Shown piece after piece: positions 22,997 to 32,650 of a stretch of DNA of 47,716 bases. The first letter of the stretch is position 1; every line of letters starts with the position of its first letter. Below the pieces are notes generated by a model. The model was not told where the DNA came from and made no database searches. It saw only the letters and a list, made by a program, of their open reading frames with translations. The translations under genes were made by a program, and so were the position numbers. The stretch is taken from the NCBI RefSeq assembly GCF_001754075.1, contig NZ_MIEH01000030.1, forward strand, positions 1 through 47,716, in the 5' to 3' direction. This stretch comes from Merdimonas faecis. GTDB lineage: Bacteria; Bacillota; Clostridia; Lachnospirales; Lachnospiraceae.

Positions 22997-25666
22997 ATGA
23001 GTCAGAATCTGGAGAAAACATATGATCCGAAAGCAATCGAATCAAAGCTGTATGATAAGTGGTGTGAGAACCAGTATTTTCATGCAGAAGTAGACAGAAG
23101 CAAAAAGCCGTTCACCACGGTTATGCCGCCACCGAATATTACAGGAAAGCTTCATATGGGGCATGCACTTGATAATACGCTGCAGGACATTCTGATCCGT
23201 TATAAGAGGATGCAGGGCTACAATGCACTGTGGGTGCCGGGAACAGACCATGCGGCGATCTCCACAGAAGTAAAAGTTACCAATCAGTTAAAAGAAGAAG
23301 GAATTGATAAAAAGGAGCTTGGCCGGGAAAAATTCCTGGAGCGGACCTGGCAGTGGAAGGAAGAATATGCCGGAACCATCGAAGGCCAGTTAAAGAAGCT
23401 GGGCGTATCCTGTGACTGGGACAGAGAACGGTTCACCATGGACGAGGGATGCTCCAAAGCGGTAGAAGAAGTATTTATCCGCCTGTATGAGAAAGGCTAT
23501 ATCTATAAGGGCTCCCGGATCATCAACTGGTGTCCGGTATGTAAGACATCCCTTTCCGACGCGGAAGTTGAGCATGAGGAACAGGACGGACATTTCTGGC
23601 ATATCAAGTATCCGATCGTGGGAACCGATGATTTCCTGGAGATCGCAACCACCCGTCCGGAGACCATGCTGGGCGATACAGCCATCGCCGTACATCCGGA
23701 TGATGAGCGCTACAAAGACATCGTAGGAAAGAAAGCGATCCTGCCGCTGGTGGGCAAAGAAATCCCGATCGTGGCGGATTCCTATGTAGATAAAGAATTC
23801 GGAACCGGCGCTGTAAAGATCACACCGGCCCATGACCCCAATGACTTTGAGGTGGGCAAGCGTCATAATCTGCCGGAAATCAATGTCATGAACGATGACG
23901 CTACCATCAATGAAAACGGCGGCAAATATTCAGGCATGGAGCGTTACGAGGCAAGAAAAGCGATCGTGCACGACTTAGAGGAGCAGGGCTATCTGGTAAA
24001 GGTAGTTCCACACTCTCATAATGTAGGAACCCATGACCGCTGCCACACAACCGTGGAGCCCCTGATCAAGCAGCAGTGGTTCGTCCGCATGGATGAACTG
24101 GCGAAGCCGGCTATTGAAGCAGTGAAAAACGGCGACCTGAAATTTGTGCCGGAGCGTTTTGACAAGATTTATCTGCACTGGCTGGAAAATATCCGCGACT
24201 GGTGTATTTCCAGACAGATCTGGTGGGGACACCGGATTCCGGCTTACTATTGCGATGAATGTGGCGAGGTGGTTGTATCAAGAGGCATGCCGGAGAAATG
24301 TCCGAAGTGCGGATGTACACACTTTACTCAGGATGAGGATACCCTGGATACCTGGTTTTCCTCTGCGCTGTGGCCGTTCTCTGTACTTGGATGGCCGGAT
24401 AAGACGGAAGAACTGGATTATTTCTATCCGACGGATGTACTGGTTACCGGATACGACATCATTTTCTTCTGGGTAATCCGTATGGTATTTTCCGGATACG
24501 AGCATACAGGAAAGGCTCCGTTCCACACCGTATTTATCCACGGCCTGGTGCGGGATTCCTTAGGCCGCAAGATGAGCAAGTCTTTGGGGAATGGAATTGA
24601 TCCCCTGGAGATTATTGACCAGTACGGGGCAGACGCCCTGCGTATGACCCTGGTAACCGGAAATGCGCCGGGAAATGATATGCGTTTCTACAACGAACGT
24701 GTGGAAGCCAGCCGGAACTTTGCCAACAAAGTATGGAATGCGTCCCGTTTCATTATGATGAACCTGGGAGATAAAAAACTGACTCAGCCGGCAGACTTTA
24801 AAGTGCGTCCAGCAGACCGCTGGATCATGTCCAAATGCAACAACCTGGTCAAAGATGTGACCGAGAATATGGATAAATTCGAGCTTGGTATTGCTCTGTC
24901 CAAGATCTATGATTTCATCTGGGATGAATTCTGCGACTGGTATATTGAGATTGCCAAGTACCGTATTTATCACGCAGATGAGGATCCGGAAAGCGCCAAC
25001 GACGCCCTGTGGACTCTGCGGGAGGTACTGAAGAAGGGACTGAAGCTGCTGCACCCGTATATGCCGTTCGTCTCTGAGGAGATATACAGCAAGCTGGTGC
25101 CGGAAGAGGAATCTCTGATGATGTCTGACTGGCCGCAGTATGATGAGTCCTGGAATTATCCAATTGCGGAAAATATTGCAGAACATTATAAAGAAATCAT
25201 CCGCGGCATCCGCAACGTGCGTGCTGAGATGAATGTTCCAAAGAACCGCAAGGCTACGGCCTATGTGGTATGTGAAGACGCTCAGTTGTGTACCGGTCTG
25301 GAGATGCTTCGGCAGGCAGCCCAGAATATGGCGGCAGTTAATGATCTGATCATCCAGCACGATACGGTTGGAATACCGGAGGATGCGGTATCCATCGTGG
25401 TGCCGGATGCTACAGTATATTTACCATTGGAAGAGTTGATCGATTTTGAACAGGAGATCGAGAGACTGGAAAAGGAAGAAACGCGTTTGACAAAAGAAAT
25501 CGCCCGTGCCACCGGAATGCTGAACAATGAAAAATTTGTCAGCAAGGCGCCGGAAGCCAAGGTACAGGAAGAACGTGAAAAATTAGAAACTTATGAGCAG
25601 ATGATGGCACAGGTCAAAGAAAGATTGGAAGGATTGAAGGCAAAACGTGAAACTAAAAATTCATAA
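22997..25666 (+). CDS. valS: Valyl-tRNA synthetase
   Basis: ValS charges tRNA-Val and edits mischarged Thr. The 889-residue class I synthetase has the HIGH-type motif HMGH (53-56, after PPPNITGKL), the editing domain ([17 protein letters not shown]), a CxxC pair region (CDECGEVV...CPKCGC), KMSKS in [11 protein letters not shown], and a C-terminal coiled-coil arm of about 70 residues. ATG 22997 is chosen because TGAGGAG is just upstream; an upstream in-frame start at 22973 adds eight unrelated residues. It is controlled by the T-box. Confidence 0.96.
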   Translation: MSQNLEKTYDPKAIESKLYDKWCENQYFHAEVDRSKKPFTTVMPPPNITGKLHMGHALDNTLQDILIRYKRMQGYNALWVPGTDHAAISTEVKVTNQLKEEGIDKKELGREKFLERTWQWKEEYAGTIEGQLKKLGVSCDWDRERFTMDEGCSKAVEEVFIRLYEKGYIYKGSRIINWCPVCKTSLSDAEVEHEEQDGHFWHIKYPIVGTDDFLEIATTRPETMLGDTAIAVHPDDERYKDIVGKKAILPLVGKEIPIVADSYVDKEFGTGAVKITPAHDPNDFEVGKRHNLPEINVMNDDATINENGGKYSGMERYEARKAIVHDLEEQGYLVKVVPHSHNVGTHDRCHTTVEPLIKQQWFVRMDELAKPAIEAVKNGDLKFVPERFDKIYLHWLENIRDWCISRQIWWGHRIPAYYCDECGEVVVSRGMPEKCPKCGCTHFTQDEDTLDTWFSSALWPFSVLGWPDKTEELDYFYPTDVLVTGYDIIFFWVIRMVFSGYEHTGKAPFHTVFIHGLVRDSLGRKMSKSLGNGIDPLEIIDQYGADALRMTLVTGNAPGNDMRFYNERVEASRNFANKVWNASRFIMMNLGDKKLTQPADFKVRPADRWIMSKCNNLVKDVTENMDKFELGIALSKIYDFIWDEFCDWYIEIAKYRIYHADEDPESANDALWTLREVLKKGLKLLHPYMPFVSEEIYSKLVPEEESLMMSDWPQYDESWNYPIAENIAEHYKEIIRGIRNVRAEMNVPKNRKATAYVVCEDAQLCTGLEMLRQAAQNMAAVNDLIIQHDTVGIPEDAVSIVVPDATVYLPLEELIDFEQEIERLEKEETRLTKEIARATGMLNNEKFVSKAPEAKVQEEREKLETYEQMMAQVKERLEGLKAKRETKNS

Positions 25667-27848
25667 GCCTGATCTGAAGGGCGGGCTGAAAAAGATTAAA
25701 AATTTAAAAAGAGAAGATGTCAAAGCCTGGTGGAAAAACAGGAAAGAGCGGCGCGCCCGGATCCTGGAAGAACGAAAGAACAGCGAGTTCGCAAAGAAAA
25801 TGAAACCGGTCTATGCATTTATGAACCGGTTCTCACTGGTGTTCCATGCACTCCTGGCCTGCGTGATCAACTTTGCGATTGAAGCGATTTCACGGCACTC
25901 CGTGATTGCGGCGGGAGAGTATATGATAGGGACGCCTCTGGTATTTCTATACAATGCGTTCATGATATTTATCACATTTTCGGTGGTATACTTTTTCAAA
26001 CGAAGGATTTTCGTGCGGATCATCATCAGCGTGATCTGGCTGATCCTGGGAGTGGCAAACGGTTATATGCTTTTAAAACGTGTCACTCCGTTTAATGCAC
26101 AGGATCTGAAGGCGGCATCGGAAGGTCTGTCTCTGATCAGTAACTATTTCAATGGGTTTGAGCTGATTATTCTGGTAGTCGGGATCGCGGCCGTGATCGT
26201 ATGGGTGATCTCCATGTGGAAGCGGGGCGGCCAGTATTCCGGGAAGGTTCACCGGGTGCGTGCACTGATCGGAGTGATCATCTGTGCGGCCCTCTATGCG
26301 GTGGTGTCAAACCAGGCGGTGGATAAGCGGGTGGTTTCCACTTACTTTGGGAATATCGCTTTTGCCTATGAAGATTACGGGCTTCCTTACTGCTTTATGG
26401 CCAGTCTTTTCAACACAGGGATCAACGAGCCCAACGACTACAGCCAGGAAACGATGGAAGCGATCAGCAATAACGGGGAGATTACAAAGTGCGAGACCGG
26501 ACGGGCGGATGAAGCGCTGCCGAATATTTTGTTTGTACAGCTGGAATCCTATTTTGACGTGTCAGAAGCCGAATTTTTTACCACATCCAAGGATGCATGC
26601 CCCAATCTGCGCTCCATGTTTGAAAATTATTCTTCCGGATACTTTAAGGTGCCTTCTGTAGGCGCGGGAACAGCCAATACAGAGTTTGAAGTGCTGACGG
26701 GCATGAACCTGCGGTACTTTGGGCCTGGAGAATATCCTTATAAAACTTATGTAAAAGAAAATGTTTGTGAGAGTGTGGCGACAGCGTTAAGTTCTCTTGG
26801 CTACGGGACACATGCGCTCCACAACAATGGCGGAAACTTCTACAGCCGTGCCCGGGTATTTAATAATATGGGCTTTGACAGCTTTACCAGCAAGGAGTTC
26901 ATGAATATCCTGCAGAAGACGGAGAACGGCTGGTCTAAGGACGATATTCTGGTCAGCCATATCCTGGACGCCATGGATACCACGGAACAGCAGGATTTTG
27001 TGTTTACCGTCAGTGTCCAGGGCCACGGTGATTATCCGGAGGAGCAGGTACTGGAAAATCCGGAGATCACAGTAGAGGGTATTGAAGATGAAGGCCTGAA
27101 AAATAAATGGGAATATTATGTGAATCAGGTATATGAGATGGATCAGTTTGCGGGCAATCTGATCCAGGCAATCGAGGACCGGGGCGAGCCTACAGTGGTA
27201 GTATTTTACGGAGACCATCTTCCGACCATGGGACTGGAAGCCAAGGATCTGAAGAGCCGGTACCTCTATAATACCAATTATGTGATCTGGGATAATATCG
27301 GTCTCCCGAAAGAGGACCGGAATATTCCATCTTATCAGATCATGGCAGATGTGCTGGAGCGTCTGGATATCCATTCCGGAACTGTGTTCAACTATCATCA
27401 GGAACGGCGCCAGACCAGAAATTATCTGTCAGACCTGGAGCTTTTGCAGTATGATATCCTGTATGGCGATCAGTACGTGTATAACGGCGAGCCGCCGATC
27501 ACGGAAGGCCATATGGTGATGGGTGTGCGTGATGTATCACTTCAGAACATCGTGCCGCATCTGGAAGACGGCTATAGTCTGTATGGAGAGAATTTTACGC
27601 AGAACAGCAAGGTATATGTTAACGGGGAAAGAATGAAAACCTCTTTCCTGAATAATACCAGGCTTGATTTTTCCGGTGTGGAGCTCCAGAATGGCGATGA
27701 GATCGTGGTTCGTCAGATGGGATCCAGCAATACAACGTTCCGGAAGTCGGACATCTATATTTATCAGGACGGGGAACTGATCCTTCAGGAAGGGACAGCG
27801 ACAGATAAGACCAGGTCCTGGGTGGAGCAGGCCGATGAAGAAGAGTAG
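25647..27848 (+). CDS. LtaS-like phosphoglycerol transferase / sulfatase-family membrane enzyme
   Basis: This 733-residue protein begins with about 50 strongly basic residues, has about five membrane segments (roughly 60-225), and then an extracellular sulfatase-type domain. That domain has [12 protein letters not shown], nucleophile region [24 protein letters not shown] and YGDHLP. These match lipoteichoic-acid-synthase-like enzymes that polymerise or transfer glycerol phosphate from phosphatidylglycerol. About 130 residues after the catalytic domain resemble a beta-rich IPT-like module ([29 protein letters not shown]). The GTG start overlaps valS by 20 bases, and the gene overlaps folC by 14 bases. 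Confidence 0.85.
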   Translation: MKLKIHKPDLKGGLKKIKNLKREDVKAWWKNRKERRARILEERKNSEFAKKMKPVYAFMNRFSLVFHALLACVINFAIEAISRHSVIAAGEYMIGTPLVFLYNAFMIFITFSVVYFFKRRIFVRIIISVIWLILGVANGYMLLKRVTPFNAQDLKAASEGLSLISNYFNGFELIILVVGIAAVIVWVISMWKRGGQYSGKVHRVRALIGVIICAALYAVVSNQAVDKRVVSTYFGNIAFAYEDYGLPYCFMASLFNTGINEPNDYSQETMEAISNNGEITKCETGRADEALPNILFVQLESYFDVSEAEFFTTSKDACPNLRSMFENYSSGYFKVPSVGAGTANTEFEVLTGMNLRYFGPGEYPYKTYVKENVCESVATALSSLGYGTHALHNNGGNFYSRARVFNNMGFDSFTSKEFMNILQKTENGWSKDDILVSHILDAMDTTEQQDFVFTVSVQGHGDYPEEQVLENPEITVEGIEDEGLKNKWEYYVNQVYEMDQFAGNLIQAIEDRGEPTVVVFYGDHLPTMGLEAKDLKSRYLYNTNYVIWDNIGLPKEDRNIPSYQIMADVLERLDIHSGTVFNYHQERRQTRNYLSDLELLQYDILYGDQYVYNGEPPITEGHMVMGVRDVSLQNIVPHLEDGYSLYGENFTQNSKVYVNGERMKTSFLNNTRLDFSGVELQNGDEIVVRQMGSSNTTFRKSDIYIYQDGELILQEGTATDKTRSWVEQADEEE

Positions 27849-29250
27849 TTTAAAAGAAGGAAGATGGGAAGCGGCTTCTTATCAGGAAGCCGTTTCCTAT
27901 ATAGAAGAAATACCGAAATTTACGAAAAAGCATCCGCTCAATCATACGCGTGAGTTTTTAAAAAGGCTGGGGAACCCGGCAGAAGACCGGAAAATCATAC
28001 ATGTGGCAGGCACCAATGGAAAGGGTTCGGTCTGCACCTATATCAAGACGATACTGATGGCAGAGGGGAAGAAGACAGGGTTCTTTACATCCCCTCATCT
28101 TGTATCCGTCAACGAACGGATCCAGATCAGCGGGGAGCCGGTGGACGACGGCACCTTTTACCGGGTCTTCCGGGAGGTTTATGACACGGCGGCAGAAATG
28201 GAAGCGGAGGGTCTTGGGCATCCGTCCTATTTTGAATTTCTCTTTGGAATGGGGATGAAAGTGTTTGAGGAATCCGACGTAGAATATATTATCCTGGAGA
28301 CGGGGCTTGGCGGACGGCTTGACGCTACCAATGCAGTTCCCCGTCCGGTGCTTACGGTGATCACGTCCATCAGTCTGGATCATACGGAAATCCTAGGCGA
28401 TACCATCGAAAAGATTGCGGCAGAGAAGGCCGGTATTATTAAGAAAGGCGTACCGGTATTTTTCGACGGAAGCTCGACGGAAGCCTCGGAAGTGATCAGG
28501 AGGACTGCACTGGCGCAGGGAAGCTGGTGTAGAGAAATCTCGAAAAATGCGTACGAAATCAGAGAAGTTGCCCGGAAATATATTGCATTTTCACGGGATA
28601 ATACTTATGATAAAGATGTTATCTACCGGATTCCCATCTGTGAGACCTGCCAGGCCATGAATGCGGAGATTGCGCTGGAGGCAGTGGAATATCTGCTGGA
28701 CGGGCAGAGAGACACTCTGTGGGACAAACAGTCGGGACACCGGGAAGAGACGAATCTTCCGGAACGGCAGGAGCGCTGGGCTAAGGCGCTTGCAGGCGTA
28801 TACTGGCCCGGACGGATGGAAGAGGCAGCGCCCCATCTTTTTATAGACGGTGCGCATAATCCGGGGGCGATCGAAGTCTTTGTAGACAGCGTCCGGAGAC
28901 TGAAAAGCGGAAAAACCGGCGGAGATGTGCTGGTGTTCTCCGCGGTGTCAGATAAGAAATATGAAAAGATGATCGCATATTTGTGCAGGCATCTGGAAGT
29001 AAGAGCCATAATCGTCACGAAGATCGAAGACGACAGAGGGGTGCCGGCGGAAGAGCTTCTGAAGCTGTTCCGCAAATATACGAAAACAGAAACGTTGTGC
29101 TGCCCGCGGCTTGCTGATGCACTTCTTGAAGCAAGACGGCTGCAAAAGGATGGGGGATCTGCAGGGGACATTTATTGCCTGGGGTCTTTGTATCTGGCGG
29201 GCATGGTAAAAAAATTGCTGTCAGGAGGCGGTTTGGATGTTGAATTTTGA
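27835..29250 (+). CDS. folC: Bifunctional folylpolyglutamate synthase / dihydrofolate synthase
   Basis: FolC adds glutamates to folates and, in many bacteria, makes dihydrofolate from dihydropteroate. The 471-residue Mur-ligase-type protein has the P-loop VAGTNGKGSVC, the metal/folate stretch LETGLGGRLDATN, SLDHTEILGDTIEKIAAEKAGII, and FIDGAHNPGAIE in the C-terminal domain. The start overlaps the LtaS-like gene by 14 bases, and its own end overlaps a 44-residue ORF by 14 bases, so the whole run from valS is probably one transcript. Confidence 0.93.
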   Translation: MKKSSLKEGRWEAASYQEAVSYIEEIPKFTKKHPLNHTREFLKRLGNPAEDRKIIHVAGTNGKGSVCTYIKTILMAEGKKTGFFTSPHLVSVNERIQISGEPVDDGTFYRVFREVYDTAAEMEAEGLGHPSYFEFLFGMGMKVFEESDVEYIILETGLGGRLDATNAVPRPVLTVITSISLDHTEILGDTIEKIAAEKAGIIKKGVPVFFDGSSTEASEVIRRTALAQGSWCREISKNAYEIREVARKYIAFSRDNTYDKDVIYRIPICETCQAMNAEIALEAVEYLLDGQRDTLWDKQSGHREETNLPERQERWAKALAGVYWPGRMEEAAPHLFIDGAHNPGAIEVFVDSVRRLKSGKTGGDVLVFSAVSDKKYEKMIAYLCRHLEVRAIIVTKIEDDRGVPAEELLKLFRKYTKTETLCCPRLADALLEARRLQKDGGSAGDIYCLGSLYLAGMVKKLLSGGGLDVEF

Positions 29251-29371
29251 AGAGGAACTGAAAAAATTCCAGCCTAGTCTGGAAGTTGAGGAAATCGAGG
29301 ATGCGGTCTATCAGGAAGACCTGACGGATATGACAGATATTTTAAGGGAAATGATCGAGCAGACCAAATAG
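29237..29371 (+). CDS. Small acidic hypothetical protein (44 residues)
   Basis: This short ORF begins at ATG 29237 with AGGAGG at 29224-29229, and overlaps the end of folC by 14 bases. The product (starting MLNFEEELKKF, ending IEQTK) has 12 Glu and 4 Asp among 44 residues, is probably helical, and has no cysteines or membrane segment. The strong ribosome site, the overlap coupling and the short 23-base gap to the TPR gene all argue that it is real. The function is unknown. Partnership with the following TPR protein is possible from position only. Confidence 0.7.
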   Translation: MLNFEEELKKFQPSLEVEEIEDAVYQEDLTDMTDILREMIEQTK

Positions 29372-29394
29372 AAAGAACCATAAGAGGGTAGTAT

Positions 29395-30789
29395 ATGGAT
29401 TATGCAACAAAACTGGTGTATCAGTCGAATTACTGGTATAATGACGGACTGAAAAAAGCGAATATCAGGGATCTGTCCGGTGCTATTGTGTCTCTTAGAC
29501 GAAGCCTTCAGTATAACCGGGCGAATATTGCAGCCAGGAATCTCCTGGGGCTTGTGTACTATGGCCGGGGAGATGTGGCCGAGGCGCTGGTGGAATGGAT
29601 CTTAAGCAAAAATTTTAAGTCTCATGAAAATATTGCCAATTATTATATTCAGAAAACCAGAGAAAATTCTGCGGAACTGGAGGCAGTGAACCAGGCTGTC
29701 AAGAAATATAATCAGGCGCTTGGCTATGCAAGGCAGAACGGGGAGGATCTGGCTATTATCCAGCTAAAAAAGGCGGTGGACATTCATCCGTCGTTTGTAA
29801 AAGCCTATCAGCTGCTGGCGCTTTTATACCTTCATACAGAGCAGTATTCGAAGGCCAGGCAGGCTGTCCGGGCGGCGCACAAGCTGGACAAGACGGATGA
29901 TATGACGCTTAAGCTTATGCATGAGCTGAATCAGATCCGCAAAAACCGGACGGTAAAGATTAAAGAAAAGGACAAAAAGGATCAGCAGACGGTTACTTAC
30001 AGTATTGGAAACGAAACGATTATCCAGCCTGTGTCCTCTGGTTACAAGGAAAGCGCAGGGATGCATACGATTGCCAATATCGCCATCGGACTGGTGGTGG
30101 GCGTGGCGGTCATGTGGTTTTTAGTCCTGCCGGCGGTGACCAGATCCAGGCAGGATGCGGTCAATCAGGATATTGTAGCTTTCAGTGATCAGATTGCGGA
30201 GCAGGAGGCGCAGATCAGTGCACTGCAGACAGAACTGGAGACTTACCGGTCTACCAGCCAGGAAACAGAAAACGCACAGGCAACAGCCACGGCTACGCAG
30301 GACAGCTATGAGATTGTCATGAATATTTCCACTCATTATTATGCGGGCGATATGGGGAATCAGGCCATGGCAGAAGAACTTTTAAAGGTCAATGCAGACT
30401 CGCTGGGAACCGTGGGAAGGGAAACCTATGATGAGATGACCGGGAATATCTATCCCCAGGTGTGCAGCACCTTATATTCGGCAGCTCAGGAAAGCGTAGA
30501 TGTGGCAAACTACCAGACCGCGATCACCAACCTGGAACAGGTGATCCAGATGGACGCCGGCTATAATGACGGGGCAGCTATGCTCCTTTTGGCAGAGGCT
30601 TATCAGAGGAACGGCGATCAGGATCAGGCAAACATTTACTATCAGCGCATCATCGAAGACTATGCGGACACCGACGCGGCACAGAGCGCCCAGGAAGCCC
30701 TGGATGAACAGAACGGCACCAGTTCAGACGAGAATGCGGAAGACGGAGCCGGGCAGGACAGCAGTTCTGAAAGCAGTGGGGAAAACTAA
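29395..30789 (+). CDS. Membrane-anchored tetratricopeptide-repeat protein
   Basis: This 464-residue protein has N-terminal TPR units (about 20-180, such as GAIVSLRRSLQYNRANIAARNLLGLVYYGRGD), a basic stretch, one membrane helix (about 225-245, ANIAIGLVVGVAVMWFLVLPAV), a coiled coil (about 255-290, DQIAEQEAQISALQTELETY), and extracytoplasmic TPRs (about 360-440). It ends in a Ser/Glu/Asp-rich tail. It is therefore a bitopic scaffold with TPRs on both sides of the membrane. Partners are unknown. It ends the valS operon at a terminator. Confidence 0.85.
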   Translation: MDYATKLVYQSNYWYNDGLKKANIRDLSGAIVSLRRSLQYNRANIAARNLLGLVYYGRGDVAEALVEWILSKNFKSHENIANYYIQKTRENSAELEAVNQAVKKYNQALGYARQNGEDLAIIQLKKAVDIHPSFVKAYQLLALLYLHTEQYSKARQAVRAAHKLDKTDDMTLKLMHELNQIRKNRTVKIKEKDKKDQQTVTYSIGNETIIQPVSSGYKESAGMHTIANIAIGLVVGVAVMWFLVLPAVTRSRQDAVNQDIVAFSDQIAEQEAQISALQTELETYRSTSQETENAQATATATQDSYEIVMNISTHYYAGDMGNQAMAEELLKVNADSLGTVGRETYDEMTGNIYPQVCSTLYSAAQESVDVANYQTAITNLEQVIQMDAGYNDGAAMLLLAEAYQRNGDQDQANIYYQRIIEDYADTDAAQSAQEALDEQNGTSSDENAEDGAGQDSSSESSGEN

Positions 30790-30805
30790 AAAAATAAGTG
30801 AAAAA

Positions 30806-30814
30806 TGTGGATAA
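30806..30814 (+). repeat. Single DnaA-box-like site after the TPR gene
   Basis: TGTGGATAA at 30806-30814 exactly matches the consensus DnaA box and has the same orientation as the other copies. It lies about 60 bases before family-2 copy C. Confidence 0.55.
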
Positions 30815-30827
30815 GAAGTACGAAAGA

Positions 30828-30860
30828 AAAGGATGTGTAAAAAAATACACGTCCTTTTTT
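30828..30860 (+). terminator. Rho-independent terminator of the valS operon
   Basis: AAAGGATGTGTA (30828-30839) pairs with TACACGTCCTTT (30846-30857) with one G-T pair, followed by a T-run. It separates the TPR gene from the spoIIA operon. Confidence 0.85.
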
Positions 30861-30923
30861 CTTATGCCTCCAATGGGGACGGGGGATTTTCAGAAATCCC
30901 CCGTCCCCATTGGAGGCATAAGA
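30860..30923. repeat. Family-2 palindrome, copy C, with extended 64-nt perfect hairpin
   Basis: The 34-nt core is at 30875-30908. The flanks (30860-30874 and 30909-30923) are 15 bases each and perfectly complementary, giving 30-bp arms around a TCAG loop. It sits between the terminator and spoIIAA, about 40 bases before the start codon. Confidence 0.93.
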
Positions 30924-30963
30924 TGTGGAAAACGATGAAAAACTGTGGAAAAGGGGGATAACT

Positions 30964-31275
30964 ATGAAGTACCAGGTGCAGGAGAATTACCTGACGATTT
31001 TTCTTCCCAGCGAGCTGGATCATCACAATGCGGAGGAAATCCGAAAGGAGTCGGATCGGTTGATCGAGCATAATCATATCCGGTATGTGATTTTTGATTT
31101 TCGGGATACGAATTTTATGGACAGCTCAGGGATCGGGGTGATCATGGGACGGTACAAAAGGGTGTACCTTCTGGGCGGGGAGGTTTTTGCGGTGCATACA
31201 AATGAGAGGATGAAGAGGATTTTATCAATGTCGGGTGTGACGAAAATTATGCAGATATATGAGGAGGATTTGTAA
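30964..31275 (+). CDS. spoIIAA: Anti-sigma-F factor antagonist
   Basis: SpoIIAA releases sigma F from SpoIIAB in the forespore when dephosphorylated. The 103-residue STAS-domain protein has the phosphorylation segment NFMDSSGIGVIMGRY (the Ser pair is 54/55). ATG 30964 is chosen because GGGGG precedes it and the protein then matches the family; the upstream in-frame ATG at 30925 would lie against the palindrome. It abuts spoIIAB with no gap. I could not identify a clear SigH-type promoter in the short region after the palindrome. Confidence 0.95.
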   Translation: MKYQVQENYLTIFLPSELDHHNAEEIRKESDRLIEHNHIRYVIFDFRDTNFMDSSGIGVIMGRYKRVYLLGGEVFAVHTNERMKRILSMSGVTKIMQIYEEDL

Positions 31276-31731
31276 ATGGAAAATACGAATGAAATGCAGG
31301 TGACTTTTGACAGCCGTTCATCTAACGAGGCATTTGCCCGGGTGACAGTGGCTGCGTTTATGACTTCTTTAAATCCCACCGTAGAAGAAGTGTCGGATGT
31401 GAAGACTGCCGTGTCGGAGGCGGTGACAAATGCAATCATTCATGGCTATGAAAACGAGATACATAAGATCACGATCCGCTGCCGCACCGAAGGAAAAACC
31501 CTGTATCTTGAGGTGGAGGATTACGGCCGGGGGATTGAAGATGTGCAGCAGGCCATGGAGCCTTTGTTTACGACCAAACCGGATCTTGACCGTTCCGGTA
31601 TGGGATTTTCATTTATGGAAGCTTTCATGGACCGATTGGAGGTAGTCTCCACACCGGGAGAAGGAACGGTAGTAAAAATGGAAAAAACGATAGGTAAAGG
31701 ACGGAGATTATGGACCGCACAACCACTTTGA
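31276..31731 (+). CDS. spoIIAB: Anti-sigma-F factor, serine protein kinase
   Basis: SpoIIAB binds and silences sigma F and phosphorylates SpoIIAA. The 151-residue GHKL ATPase has EAVTNAIIHGYEN (N box), VEDYGRGIEDV (G1 box) and SGMGFSFMEAFMD (G2 box). It overlaps sigF by 22 bases, keeping the stoichiometry of the switch. Order and sizes match the classical spoIIA operon. Confidence 0.95.
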   Translation: MENTNEMQVTFDSRSSNEAFARVTVAAFMTSLNPTVEEVSDVKTAVSEAVTNAIIHGYENEIHKITIRCRTEGKTLYLEVEDYGRGIEDVQQAMEPLFTTKPDLDRSGMGFSFMEAFMDRLEVVSTPGEGTVVKMEKTIGKGRRLWTAQPL

Positions 31732-32423
31732 TCGAGAAATCGCACCAGGGGGATGAAGAGGCAAGAGCACAGCTGGTTCAGGAAAATGCCGGGCTGGTCT
31801 GGTGCGTGGTGAAACGGTTCCTTCACCGCGGAGCGGAGGCAGAAGACCTGTTTCAGATCGGCAATATCGGACTTTTAAAAGCAATTGATAAATTTGACCT
31901 GTCCTATGAAGTGAAATTTTCCACCTATGCGGTTCCGATGATCTCGGGAGAAATCAAGCGTTTTCTGCGGGATGACGGGATGATCAAGGTCAGCCGTTCC
32001 TTAAAGGAACTGGCGTACAAATCCTGCGCTTGCAGAGAGCGGCTGCAGGAAGCCTGGGGGCGGGAGCCGACGATCACGGAAATTGCATCGGAGCTGAAGG
32101 TGGAGACAGAGGAGCTTTTGATGGCGATGGACGCCAGCAGCGAGATTGAGTCGCTGCACAAGCCTATTTACCAGAAAGAAGGACAGGAACTTCGGCTGAT
32201 GGACAAACTTCCGGAGCAGGAGGAACAGGAAGATAGGATCCTGGATCATATGCTTTTGCAGGAACTTTTGACTTATTTAGATAAAGAAGAGAGACGCCTG
32301 ATCTACCTGCGCTATTTTGCAAATCAGACCCAGTCGCAGGTGGGAAAAGAACTGGGGATTTCTCAGGTACAGGTATCCAGAATGGAAAAGAAAATTTTGA
32401 AAAACTTAAGAGAACGTATCTGA
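31710..32423 (+). CDS. sigF: RNA polymerase sporulation sigma factor F
   Basis: Sigma F is the first forespore-specific sigma factor. The 237-residue sigma-70 family protein has region 2 (EDLFQIGNIGLLKAIDKFDLSYEVKFSTYAVPMISGEIKRFLRDDG), region 3 and a region 4 helix-turn-helix (QTQSQVGKELGISQVQVSRMEKKIL). It follows spoIIAB with a 22-base overlap. The next genes belong to the sigma-G regulon, with their own promoter at 32428-32456. Confidence 0.95.
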   Translation: MDRTTTLIEKSHQGDEEARAQLVQENAGLVWCVVKRFLHRGAEAEDLFQIGNIGLLKAIDKFDLSYEVKFSTYAVPMISGEIKRFLRDDGMIKVSRSLKELAYKSCACRERLQEAWGREPTITEIASELKVETEELLMAMDASSEIESLHKPIYQKEGQELRLMDKLPEQEEQEDRILDHMLLQELLTYLDKEERRLIYLRYFANQTQSQVGKELGISQVQVSRMEKKILKNLRERI

Positions 32424-32427
32424 ACAT

Positions 32428-32456
32428 GCATATTTTCCTATAATTCATCCATACTA
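32428..32456 (+). promoter_or_regulatory. SigG-type promoter of the spoVA operon
   Basis: GCATA (32428-32432), 17 bases and CATACTA (32450-32456) fit the sigma-G consensus known from Bacillus (GHATR, 17-18 bp, CATWMTA). It lies 5 bases after the sigF stop and 34 bases before the first downstream start codon, as expected for forespore-specific spoVA expression. Confidence 0.85.
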
Positions 32457-32490
32457 GTTGACAAAAGAATCTGGAAACAGGAGGGGACCT

Positions 32491-32649
32491 ATGGTGGATG
32501 AAGCAAGGAAAAAGCTTAAGATTTGTCTGATTTGCGTAGTCAGTGCGGCTGTCCTTATGGGATGTATTTACTATTTTCTAAGCGCAGGGGAAGGCGGTAC
32601 AGTCAACGAAGGTACGCTGGTCTGCCAGGAACTGGAGGAAACATGCTGA
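32491..32649 (+). CDS. Small membrane protein leading the spoVA operon
   Basis: This 52-residue protein has a basic N-terminus (MVDEARKKLK), one hydrophobic helix (about 11-31, ICLICVVSAAVLMGCIYYFL), and a short acidic tail. The VLMGC segment resembles a lipobox but lies deep in the helix, so lipidation is uncertain. ATG 32491 is preferred because AGGAGGGG lies upstream; the in-frame ATG 32458 would sit at the expected transcription start. It is first after the SigG-type promoter and ends 1 base before spoVAA, so forespore expression is likely. I know no named family. Confidence 0.7.
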   Translation: MVDEARKKLKICLICVVSAAVLMGCIYYFLSAGEGGTVNEGTLVCQELEETC

Positions 32650-32650
32650 T

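Noticed and set aside
24560-25360. Minus-strand frame of 266 codons inside valS
   Set aside because: It is a shadow of the valS coding sequence; codon pattern and domains support valS only.
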